Under the pieces are notes generated by a model that did not search any database, was not told the DNA's origin, and worked only from the letters and a program-made list of their open reading frames with translations. The translations under genes were made by a program, and so were the position numbers. From the NCBI GenBank assembly GCA_049966915.1, contig JBMFTS010000022.1:1-11282 (forward strand): 11,282 nucleotides of DNA. Direction: 5' to 3'. Each line of letters starts with the position of its first letter. Positions within the stretch are counted from its first letter, which is position 1. Positions 5,919 to 11,282 of the stretch are shown in pieces. The DNA comes from JAGDXZ01 sp049966915 (GTDB lineage: Archaea > Micrarchaeota > Micrarchaeia > Micrarchaeales > CABMGC01).

Positions 5919-6152
5919 ATGGTAAACGTATCCGAGCTTTACGGCAAACGCATAATTTCCACAAGCGGCCACTGGGTGGGAGAGGTTCAGCATGTTGTTT
6001 TGGACGTAGAATCTGGCAGCGTATCGCATTTGCTTCTGCACAGGATTGACGCAGCGAAAAGCGAGGACATGCTCAAAAGCATATTCAAGGACAGCGTGAA
6101 GTACGAGCGCGTGAAGAAAATAGCAGACACCATACTTGTTGCTGATAAATAG
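5919..6152 (+). CDS. PRC-barrel domain protein
   Basis: The 77-residue protein is a single PRC-barrel: VSELYGKRIISTSGHWVGEV then QHVVLDVESGSVSHLLL, the family's repeated strand pattern with G-K at the first turn and a V-x-D/E pair in the second hairpin. PRC-barrels occur in photosynthetic reaction-centre H subunits, RimM, and many small archaeal proteins, several of them linked to cell division or RNA metabolism; the particular role here is unknown. I chose the ATG at 5919, with TGAT just upstream; a TTG at 5895 would overlap the preceding gene and add eight non-family residues. It is probably cotranscribed with histone, the zinc-ribbon gene and the VKOR gene. Confidence 0.88.
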   Translation: MVNVSELYGKRIISTSGHWVGEVQHVVLDVESGSVSHLLLHRIDAAKSEDMLKSIFKDSVKYERVKKIADTILVADK

Positions 6153-6173
6153 ACAACACAAACAGGGTAGTGC

Positions 6174-6650
6174 ATGCAGCCTGCTTCTGCAAAATCGCTT
6201 GCACACATAAAGATCGCGCTTGCTTCTATAGGGCTCGCGGTTGCAGCGTATTTGATCATAGCCGAGCCTGCCAATGTGGCAAGCACTGGCACGGGCTTCT
6301 TTTGCCCGGGCCAAAGCTCAGGCAGCATAATAAACTGCTCTGCCGTGCTTACCAGCAAGTATTCGCACGTGCTTGGCGTGCCGCTGTCGGTTTTGGCTGG
6401 CGCGTGGCTTGCGCTTATTATTGTTCTCTCGCTTGTGCAACACAGAAGCTACACGCTTGGCATGGTTTCGGCGTTTTTTAGCATTGCGGGCGTTTTCGCT
6501 GTAGCGTATTCTGCGTTTGCAATGTGGTCTATAGGCCACGTGTGTGTGTACTGCTCGGCAATAGACGCAATTCTCCTGATTCTGTTTGCCGCGGGAATAG
6601 TAGAAGCGAGAAGGATCATAGGCTCTTTTGCAAAGCCGCCGCGGGCGTAA
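6174..6650 (+). CDS. VKOR/DsbB-like membrane thiol oxidoreductase
   Basis: The 158-residue integral membrane protein has four or five hydrophobic helices (about 10-30, 66-88, 95-118, 128-148). Its cysteines match the vitamin K epoxide reductase family: loop cysteines Cys44 and Cys55, followed by the family signature SAVLTSKYSHVLGVPLS, and the active CXXC at Cys124-Cys127 (HVCVYCSAID). Such proteins pass electrons from secreted dithiols to a membrane quinone and so drive disulfide formation outside the cytoplasm. Unlike many bacterial homologues there is no fused thioredoxin domain, and no secreted thioredoxin-like partner is seen nearby. The cytoplasmic thioredoxin at 4674-4988 lacks a signal and is not an obvious partner. 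The start ATG has a GGTAGTG element just upstream. It is the last gene of its plus-strand run. Confidence 0.92.
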   Translation: MQPASAKSLAHIKIALASIGLAVAAYLIIAEPANVASTGTGFFCPGQSSGSIINCSAVLTSKYSHVLGVPLSVLAGAWLALIIVLSLVQHRSYTLGMVSAFFSIAGVFAVAYSAFAMWSIGHVCVYCSAIDAILLILFAAGIVEARRIIGSFAKPPRA

Positions 6651-6660
6651 AACCTTTGCG

Positions 6661-6687
6661 GAAAGCAGAAGCAAAAAGCAAAAGCAG
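6661..6687 (-). terminator. U-rich 3' end of the exosome/proteasome superoperon
   Basis: Read on minus directly after the rpoP stop, the sequence is CTGCTTTTGCTTTTTGCTTC, a run of T-rich blocks typical of archaeal termination. It lies in the 37-base convergent gap between rpoP and the VKOR gene. Confidence 0.5.
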
Positions 6688-6822
6688 CTAGTCCGTAGAA
6701 ACTTCTTTCGCTATGGGCGCTCTCTTCTTGGCAAGCACCCTGTAGCCGCAGTACGGGCACCTAACTGCGTTTTTCTCCAACTTTGTTATAGTTTTGCCGC
6801 AATGCAAACAAACGTATTCCAT
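6688..6822 (-). CDS. rpoP: DNA-directed RNA polymerase subunit P (Rpo12)
   Basis: This 44-residue protein is a core subunit of the archaeal RNA polymerase, equivalent to eukaryotic Rpb12. It has a four-cysteine zinc ribbon: Cys5 and Cys8 in VCLHCGK, Cys22 and Cys25 in RCPYCGYRVL, followed by the conserved AKKRAP tail. Length and spacing match the family. The ATG at 6822 has GGTGA four bases upstream, a good ribosome site. It follows the unrecognised gene at 6833-7198 by 10 bases and is the last gene of the minus-strand superoperon. In many archaea rpoP sits next to the eL43 gene; here one extra gene intervenes. Confidence 0.95.
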   Translation of the reverse strand: MEYVCLHCGKTITKLEKNAVRCPYCGYRVLAKKRAPIAKEVSTD

Positions 6823-6832
6823 GACGTCACCC

Positions 6833-7198
6833 TTATGATTGTTTTATGTTGGCCTTGAGCCAATTTACAAACTCCTTGTGAAGCTGCGAAGCGCTGGTAT
6901 CTATGACTCGCACGCTCATCGTGGCTTTGTATTCCTCCGCGTCGAGCGATATTATGTCTGTGTGCTTTGGCATCTTTGCAAAATGCACCTCCAGCCAATG
7001 GATCTTGCCGTTGAGATAGTCGTCAACTATCGCGTCGGTCATAGGCAAGGAAGAAAAGCTAAATAGTATGCCATCGCACCAGTACAATGGCATGTTGCCC
7101 GCAGGGGTTATGCGCTCCCTTATGAGGTCATCCTTGCTCATTTCCACTACTTCATGCACCACGAGCTCCTTTATCGGTGCAAAGGTTATTTTCACCAT
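6833..7198 (-). CDS. protein of unknown function within the exosome superoperon
   Basis: I do not recognise this 121-residue protein. It begins with a strand-like MVKITFAP, then ELVVHEVVEMSKDDLIRERI, a WCDGILFSFSSL strand, an acidic/amphipathic middle and a C-terminal helix LHKEFVNWLKANIKQS. No zinc motif, signal or membrane segment is visible. I prefer the ATG at 7198 with GGCGAT three bases before it; a GTG at 7216 overlaps the eL43 stop and would add six residues. It occupies the position between eL43 and rpoP in a superoperon where other archaea often carry Brix, Pcc1 or prefoldin genes downstream. It is too long for a typical Pcc1 and lacks clear Brix features, though a diverged Pcc1-like C-terminal helix cannot be excluded. 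Confidence 0.8.
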   Translation of the reverse strand: MVKITFAPIKELVVHEVVEMSKDDLIRERITPAGNMPLYWCDGILFSFSSLPMTDAIVDDYLNGKIHWLEVHFAKMPKHTDIISLDAEEYKATMSVRVIDTSASQLHKEFVNWLKANIKQS

Positions 7199-7212
7199 AT
7201 TATCGCCATTCG

Positions 7213-7530
7213 TCACGCTTGCGCACTCCCGCCCTGCTGCGGCACAGCCTGGTCCTTGCTTGTTGCAGATGCCGAAGCGGCCGAAGCCGAAGCAGCGCCT
7301 TGCGCCATACTAATAATGTGCTGTGCGCTTCTGCCGGCCTCTGTGCTGGGCATGAAAGCTCCGCCGGCAAACGTCGCGCCGCAGCTCTTGCACTGCCATA
7401 TGCCTGTGCTTATGCGCCTGACCGCCTTTTTGCCGCACACGCTGCACACGTAAACGTCCTTCTTCTGTGCAACAACGGACAAGTAGCGCTTTCTAAGGCT
7501 TGCGCCGTATCTTACATTCCAGTTTGCCAA
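7213..7530 (-). CDS. rpl37ae: large-subunit ribosomal protein eL43 (L37Ae)
   Basis: The N-terminal 75 residues match eL43: RYGASLRKRYLSVV, then a zinc ribbon Cys29/Cys32 (YVCSVCGKK) and Cys47/Cys50 (WQCKSCGATFAGGAF), with the signature VRRISTGIWQC between. It binds 23S rRNA in the large subunit. The start codon is TTG at 7530, directly abutting the rrp42 stop, and is supported by GGTGAT three bases upstream inside the end of rrp42; no ATG is available in frame before the conserved core. The last 30 residues (about 77-105) are an Ala/Ser/Gln-rich low-complexity tail not normal for the family. The stop TGA overlaps a possible GTG start of the next gene. Confidence 0.95.
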   Translation of the reverse strand: MANWNVRYGASLRKRYLSVVAQKKDVYVCSVCGKKAVRRISTGIWQCKSCGATFAGGAFMPSTEAGRSAQHIISMAQGAASASAASASATSKDQAVPQQGGSAQA

Positions 7531-8319
7531 TCAATCACCAGCTATTGCTTTTTCTATCTCGCTTCTCAGTAACTTAGATTTCTCGAAGGAAGTATCTATA
7601 AGCTTTTCTATTTCCTGCCTTGTGAAATGCCCTGACAGGCCTTTTTGCATGGCTCTTATGTATTCGCCATCACTAGCTACGGTGAACCTCGCGTTCATGA
7701 ACGCCTCCTCGTTGCCATTGGGATCCAGCAGAAGCGAATCTCCTATCCTTGCAAAGGTGCACGACGTGACAATGCCCTTTGTTTTTAGCAGAGGCAAATT
7801 GCCTTCCCTTATCACGTTATTGCCTTCGAGCCTTGGCAGCTTGCACGTCTTGAGCGCTGCCACGCTTGCCAGCGTGCCTGCGTCAAACAAATTGCCGTCG
7901 TAGTTGAGAACATATATGTCTACATATACATTCCACACCTTGCCCTGCTCTATGAAAAGCGAAGGCATGTCTATGAGTTCGGCGGCGCGTATGCCCCTAT
8001 CGACAACTCTTGCAAATTCCACTGCTTCTGGGCTTGGCGGCCCCTCCTCGTATTCAACGCTTGCCAAAGGCAAAAGCTCGGCGGAAGTTGTGAGTGCGCC
8101 TTCGTCTGGCTTGTCCCTCATGGGCTCGCCGACATCAAGCTTAACCCCGGCAAGCACATAAGTATCGCCGATTTTCACGCTTGCAGAGCCTTCTGCATGC
8201 GGCATTGTGCCGGTCTTTATGCTTATGCTCCTGTAGTCCATAAAGCCCCTTTTGTCTATGCGCTCCTTCTTTTCAAGCAACGCCGACATGTATTCTTTCG
8301 ATATTGTTCCTATTTGCAT
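7531..8319 (-). CDS. rrp42: exosome complex subunit Rrp42
   Basis: The 262-residue RNase PH-fold protein is the non-catalytic ring partner of Rrp41. Visible features are KKERIDKRGFMDYRSISIKTG near the start, the strand block GSASVKIGDTYVLAGVKLDVGEP, RVVDRGIRAAELIDMPSLFIEQGKVWNVYVDIYVLNYDGNLFDAG, and the C-terminal DPNGNEEAF with MNARFTVASDG. Rrp42 lacks the phosphorolytic aspartate of Rrp41 but is needed for a working hexamer and RNA binding. I set the start at the ATG at 8319, preceded by GTGAT three bases upstream; a TTG at 8340 would overlap rrp41. The spacing to rrp41 is 4 bases and it abuts eL43, so translation of the three is probably coupled. Confidence 0.95.
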   Translation of the reverse strand: MQIGTISKEYMSALLEKKERIDKRGFMDYRSISIKTGTMPHAEGSASVKIGDTYVLAGVKLDVGEPMRDKPDEGALTTSAELLPLASVEYEEGPPSPEAVEFARVVDRGIRAAELIDMPSLFIEQGKVWNVYVDIYVLNYDGNLFDAGTLASVAALKTCKLPRLEGNNVIREGNLPLLKTKGIVTSCTFARIGDSLLLDPNGNEEAFMNARFTVASDGEYIRAMQKGLSGHFTRQEIEKLIDTSFEKSKLLRSEIEKAIAGD

Positions 8320-8323
8320 AACA

Positions 8324-9031
8324 TCACTTGTAAATTCCAAGTATGGCCTCGCGCTGCGCTTCCATTATCTTGCTGCCTGCTTTTTCTATCATGTCCATTA
8401 GCCTCTTGAACTCGTCGCGCGTGAGCCCGCCGTCCATCTGGAGCAGCAGCACACGACCAAGCGACGGACTTATTGCCACTGGCACGTCAGCATCTGAGTA
8501 GTTGTCTTCTATCTTGTTTACGTCTATGACCAGCTCGTCGCCTATCTTGCCCCCTGAGACTGCATAAGGCATGTCCCGCATTGGTATGCCGCTGTTTGCA
8601 AGGGCAACACTTGCAGTGGTTATGCCTGCCGCGCGGGTGCCGCCGTCGCTCTGCAAAATTTCTATGAAAATGTCGATTTCGGTGCTTGGGAATTGCTCAA
8701 GCATTATCACGTTTTCGAATACCTCCTTTGTGACTTTCGATATTTCAGTGGCGCGCCTGTTAGGGCCAACGCGCCCGTGCTCCTCCACCGACGAGAATGG
8801 CGCCATCGAATACCTGCACTTGATTATCGCTTTCTCGGGGTCGGCAAAGTGCTTTGGAAACACCTCCTTCGGGCCGTATACCGCGGCGAGCACCTTGTTT
8901 TCGCCCCATTCCGCATACGCCGAACCTGTCGCGTTCTTTATGACGCCTGCCTGTATCTTCAGCGGTCTGAGCTCGTCAAAAGCCCTGCCGTCAAGCCTCT
9001 TTCCATCTTTTATCAATTGTGGCTTTTCCAT
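8324..9031 (-). CDS. rrp41: exosome complex catalytic exoribonuclease Rrp41
   Basis: The 235-residue protein is the catalytic RNase PH-type subunit of the archaeal exosome, degrading RNA from the 3' end with phosphate and also able to add tails. Key features: KRLDGRAFDELRPLKIQAGV at the start, the RNA-contacting arginines in VGPNRRATEIS (Arg92-Arg93), the phosphate-binding segment SDGGTRAAGITTAS (128-141), and the acidic cluster EDNYSDADVPVA containing the expected catalytic Asp182. Length matches the family. The ATG immediately follows the rrp4 TAA, a direct abutment. All catalytic positions I can check are intact. Confidence 0.96.
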   Translation of the reverse strand: MEKPQLIKDGKRLDGRAFDELRPLKIQAGVIKNATGSAYAEWGENKVLAAVYGPKEVFPKHFADPEKAIIKCRYSMAPFSSVEEHGRVGPNRRATEISKVTKEVFENVIMLEQFPSTEIDIFIEILQSDGGTRAAGITTASVALANSGIPMRDMPYAVSGGKIGDELVIDVNKIEDNYSDADVPVAISPSLGRVLLLQMDGGLTRDEFKRLMDMIEKAGSKIMEAQREAILGIYK

Positions 9032-9676
9032 TTAAACACCCTCTGCATTTTCCCATGTGTCTCTTTTTTGCACGTGCTCATCGAGCATGCGTTTTATCCT
9101 TTCGGTAAGTCCGGACACGTGCGCTTGGGCCTCTATTTCTTTTATTGCTGCGGTAGCAAGGCCTATGTCACCGCCCTTGAGCCAGATGGTGCCGTTCATG
9201 CCAACAACTATTGAAGACTTTGTCGCCTCGGCAATCTGGTTTAGCATAGTATTTCCCCTTCCTATCACCCTTGGCACCTTTGGCGGCTTTATGTTGAGCA
9301 GTATGCCGCCGTAAAGCTTTCTTGGCCTTACAAGCATGACTGCCATGGCATCGTCAAATTCTCTGAACTCCCTCACCGTGGCTTCTGCTATGTCGCCTTC
9401 GTCGAACCTCGTGCGTTCGTATTTGGTAAGTATTATGCCCTTATACGGCGATTTAAGGTCCATTATGTACGCGCTCATGCGCTTCGTTTCTATTCTGCCT
9501 ATCACTCTGTCGTTCTCTTTTGGGTACCAAAGCCCCTCAAGCGGTATGAATTGCTTGCGCTCGTCGTTGAGCATGCCAACTACATCTGCGTAGGTGTCGC
9601 CGCCTTCGGTATAGACGCCGTTCGCCTTGAGCACGCCACTCATTACCTTGTTTCCAGGTAGCAATATTTCTGCCAT
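9032..9676 (-). CDS. rrp4: exosome complex RNA-binding subunit Rrp4
   Basis: The 214-residue protein caps the exosome ring and recruits RNA. It has an N-terminal domain (1-50, with LLPGNKVMSGVL), an S1 domain (about 53-120, KENDRVIGRIETKRMSAYIMDL to MAVMLVRPRK), and a KH domain (about 130-200) with the GXXG loop GRGN at 139-142 and the following TMLNQIAEATKSSIVVG. The ATG at 9676 is supported by GAGGA six bases upstream. A longer in-frame form beginning MAFNNKRGIR would overlap the SBDS stop and add residues outside the family. The KH domain distinguishes it from Csl4, which has a zinc ribbon and is not present in the window. Confidence 0.95.
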   Translation of the reverse strand: MAEILLPGNKVMSGVLKANGVYTEGGDTYADVVGMLNDERKQFIPLEGLWYPKENDRVIGRIETKRMSAYIMDLKSPYKGIILTKYERTRFDEGDIAEATVREFREFDDAMAVMLVRPRKLYGGILLNIKPPKVPRVIGRGNTMLNQIAEATKSSIVVGMNGTIWLKGGDIGLATAAIKEIEAQAHVSGLTERIKRMLDEHVQKRDTWENAEGV

Positions 9677-9695
9677 TCTTATTCCTCTTTTGTTG

Positions 9696-10382
9696 TTAAA
9701 CGCCAATTATTTTGGTGATGGCCTCGCCTTTTGTAAGGCCGTTCAGCCTATCAAAAAAGTCAGACTGCAAGCCAGCAGGAAACTCCAGGCTTGCCGAAAG
9801 AGAACCGTCTGAAAGCCACTTCTCTGACTTGAGCCCGAACTGCTTGAGCAAAGAGTAGGTTCTGTTCGCGTATTGCGGCGGTATGGTTACTTCTATTTTA
9901 ACCGAAGCGAACTTTATAGGAAGATGCAGCGACAGCTTCTTCACTATCTCGTCGACCTGCTCGCTTGCCGGCTTGAACGGATCTACTGCTATTTTGAACT
10001 CGTTGAATGCGTTCTCTATTCGCTGCGGAGGGTGCGGCGCGTTTGTTCTTGGATCTATGGAATTTCTCGATATTATGCCTATTATCTCCCTGCGCTTCTC
10101 TTCCAGCATCTTGTTGCGCTGCTCGGTAGTCAGGGGCACATTGCCTTCCTTAAGTATCTTCGTGACTATTGCCACAAGGTCCTGCGTACCGAACGCCTTC
10201 TCGATGGCTTCCTTGCTCTGCCTGTCGCCCTTGTTGGCATCCTTGAAAATGTCCTCGGCTTCGAGCGCTGAAAGCGGGTCCTTTATCTTGCCCGAAATGA
10301 AATCATACGCCTTGTCCGAATCAACAAAAATCTCGAAGGTCTCTCCGCCACGAGCGTATTTTGCAACAACTGTTTTAGACAT
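9696..10382 (-). CDS. SBDS/SDO1 ribosome maturation protein
   Basis: The 228-residue protein has the three-domain SBDS layout. The N-terminal FYSH domain (about 1-85) contains VVAKYARGGETFEIFVD and DIFKDANKGDRQSKEAIEKAFGT. The helical middle domain (about 88-160) contains GNVPLTTEQRNKMLEEKRREIIGIISRNSIDPRTNAPHPPQRIENA, and a ferredoxin-like C-terminal domain has ASVKIEVTIPPQYANRTYSLLKQFG. In eukaryotes SBDS acts with an EF-2-like GTPase to release eIF6 from the 60S subunit; archaeal homologues are thought to work on the large subunit similarly. The ATG has GTGA five bases upstream. It lies between psmA and rrp4, its usual place in the archaeal superoperon. Confidence 0.96.
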   Translation of the reverse strand: MSKTVVAKYARGGETFEIFVDSDKAYDFISGKIKDPLSALEAEDIFKDANKGDRQSKEAIEKAFGTQDLVAIVTKILKEGNVPLTTEQRNKMLEEKRREIIGIISRNSIDPRTNAPHPPQRIENAFNEFKIAVDPFKPASEQVDEIVKKLSLHLPIKFASVKIEVTIPPQYANRTYSLLKQFGLKSEKWLSDGSLSASLEFPAGLQSDFFDRLNGLTKGEAITKIIGV

Positions 10383-10410
10383 AAATTCACGCTAATTCCG
10401 CTAGATAGCT

Positions 10411-11106
10411 TCAGAAATACTTGGCCGTTTCGCTGGCGTTCAGAACTTTGAACGGGCTGCTGTCTGTAACGTAGCCTATGTCAACAAGCTCCTTTGAAAG
10501 CTTGCCTTCGTTTATCTTCTTTATTATCTTTACGCCCAGCTCTATGCCATCGTCAATCGACATGCCATCCTTGTACTCTTTTTCAAGCATCTCGTTGGCA
10601 AGCTTCGCGCCGTTGCCAACGGCAACTGCCTTGTAGCCCAGCAAGGCCGCGCCGGGATCTACCATGAAAAGCCTGGGCTCTGTGTCTATGCCGCCGATCA
10701 GCAGAGAAATGCCGTAAGGCCTTACTCCGCCGTAAAACGTAGCCTGAAGAATGTAGTCGCTTATGTCCTTAGTTATTGCCGCGACAGACTTTACCTCGTC
10801 GTACACTAGCCTGTGCGTCTGCGCGCTCTGCCTAGCTATGTCTATAAGATGCAATGCGTCAGCCTGTATGCCGGAATAGGTTGCGCCTATGTGCGCGTCT
10901 ATGTAAAACACCTTTTCAAGGCTGTTCAGAACCGCAAGAGGCTCGTCTATGTTCTTGTGCGCGACAAAAAGCACGCCTTTGTCAAGTACCATGCCAAGCG
11001 CTGCACCGCCCTTTCTTACAGCTTCCCTCGCATATTCCACTTGGAAAAGCCTGCCGTCCGGGTTGAACATTACGCCTCTGTCGTACGCTTGTATGTTTGG
11101 ATACAT
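10411..11106 (-). CDS. psmA: 20S proteasome alpha subunit
   Basis: The 231-residue protein carries the alpha-type N terminus YDRGVMFNPDGRLFQVEYAREAV, the proteasome A-type signature that forms the gate and outer ring, followed by the Ntn-hydrolase fold (GAALGMVLDKGVLFVAHK, YSGIQADAL, PYGISLLIGGID, DPGAALLGYKAVAVGNGA). There is no N-terminal catalytic threonine, as expected for alpha. I chose the ATG at 11106 because it leaves the usual few residues before YDR and has GGTGT just upstream; an ATG at 11127 would add seven residues and lacks a ribosome site. It is the first gene of the minus-strand superoperon. The C terminus ends KYF. The beta subunit gene is not in the window. Confidence 0.96.
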   Translation of the reverse strand: MYPNIQAYDRGVMFNPDGRLFQVEYAREAVRKGGAALGMVLDKGVLFVAHKNIDEPLAVLNSLEKVFYIDAHIGATYSGIQADALHLIDIARQSAQTHRLVYDEVKSVAAITKDISDYILQATFYGGVRPYGISLLIGGIDTEPRLFMVDPGAALLGYKAVAVGNGAKLANEMLEKEYKDGMSIDDGIELGVKIIKKINEGKLSKELVDIGYVTDSSPFKVLNASETAKYF

Positions 11107-11145
11107 ATTTACACCAGAATTACGCATAATATTGGAAACTAAAGG

Positions 11146-11153
11146 AATAAATT
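11146..11153 (-). promoter_or_regulatory. TATA-like box for the proteasome/exosome superoperon
   Basis: Read on minus, AATTTATT lies about 26 bases before a predicted start near 11123. That would give a leader of about 17 bases carrying GGTGT and leading to the ATG at 11106. The same AT-rich block could also act on plus, toward the GC-rich region at 11159-11282. Confidence 0.45.
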
Positions 11154-11158
11154 AGTTT

Positions 11159-11282
11159 TGCGTAGCGTGCTGCAGCAGTGTGTGCGGCTGACAAATCCGT
11201 AGCGCGCAAGCGCACACTCCGATCCGGTCACGGCGGCGTGTAGCCAGACCACCAGTTGCTCACAAACATAACGTTGCTTGGC
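11159..11282. other. GC-rich, hairpin-forming region without a clear gene
   Basis: The segment beyond the superoperon promoter is GC-rich and can form several hairpins: AGTGTGTGCG (11177-11186) with CGCACACT (11211-11218), or alternatively GCGC-GCAA-GCGC (11202-11213) with a GNRA loop, and GGTC..GGC / GCC.GACC (11226-11250). On minus, one frame is open throughout to a TAG at 11139-11141 and another ends after 17 residues at a TGA, but codon use in the long frame does not resemble the neighbours. It may be the edge of an RNA gene or the end of another gene. I could not match it to tRNA, 5S, SRP or RNase P RNA. Confidence 0.4.

Noticed and set aside
11230..11265. Possible SRP RNA fragment (TGTAGCC and GACCACCAG resemble conserved SRP segments)
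   Set aside because: The two resemblances belong to different SRP domains and no helix 8 motif is visible; not supportable within this window.
11220..11282. Possible 5S rRNA start (GGTCACGGCGGCG with later CACCAG, and a wobble-rich pairing of 11232-11239 with 11271-11278)
   Set aside because: The strongly conserved CCGAAC and GTTAAG loop elements are absent and the loop length is short, so the resemblance is probably chance.
1..11282. CRISPR array, insertion sequence, tRNA or prophage signals
   Set aside because: No regularly spaced repeats, transposase motifs, terminal inverted repeats or convincing T-arm/anticodon-arm combinations were found on either strand.

Overview
The window reads as archaeal DNA of moderate GC content. 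The markers are archaeal-type: a 20S proteasome alpha subunit, an SBDS homologue, the Rrp4/Rrp41/Rrp42 exosome, ribosomal protein eL43, RNA polymerase subunit P, a single-domain histone, an aCPSF2-like beta-CASP protein, and ADP-forming acetyl-CoA synthetase encoded as separate beta and alpha genes. TATA-like boxes lie about 26 bases before predicted transcript starts, and several genes carry a GGTGA/GTGAT ribosome site. Compact spacing, short proteins and several unrecognised small genes would suit a small-genome (DPANN, perhaps Micrarchaeota-like) lineage, but that placement is inference.

Layout. Bases 1-72 may be the tail of a plus-strand gene that starts outside the window. An OB-fold protein follows (207-512, plus) and converges on an aCPSF2-like metallo-beta-lactamase/beta-CASP nuclease (605-1855, minus). 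A compact divergent promoter (1856-1933) separates the nuclease from a plus-strand run: a tail-anchored tandem winged-helix protein, then ACD beta and alpha (2632-4642). Thioredoxin (4674-4988, minus) diverges from a second plus-strand run: archaeal histone, a zinc-ribbon protein of unknown function, a PRC-barrel protein and a VKOR/DsbB-like membrane protein (5135-6650). The remainder (6688-11106, minus) is the archaeal exosome superoperon: psmA, SBDS, rrp4, rrp41, rrp42, eL43, an unrecognised protein, and rpoP. The last 155 bases are GC-rich, capable of forming hairpins and unassigned.

The most interesting signal is a textbook box C/D guide sRNA architecture (5071-5117) in the leader of the histone gene. 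All four boxes are present in order with canonical spacing. The guide next to box D is complementary over 11 bases to the anticodon stem-loop expected for archaeal tRNA-Leu(CAA), and the N+5 rule puts methylation exactly on wobble C34. The predicted histone transcript starts about where box C begins, so one promoter may yield both a guide RNA and the histone message.

Functional themes: the minus-strand superoperon couples RNA degradation, ribosome maturation, translation, transcription and proteolysis. ACD conserves energy as ATP from acyl-CoA. Thioredoxin and VKOR handle thiol redox in the cytoplasm and membrane respectively.
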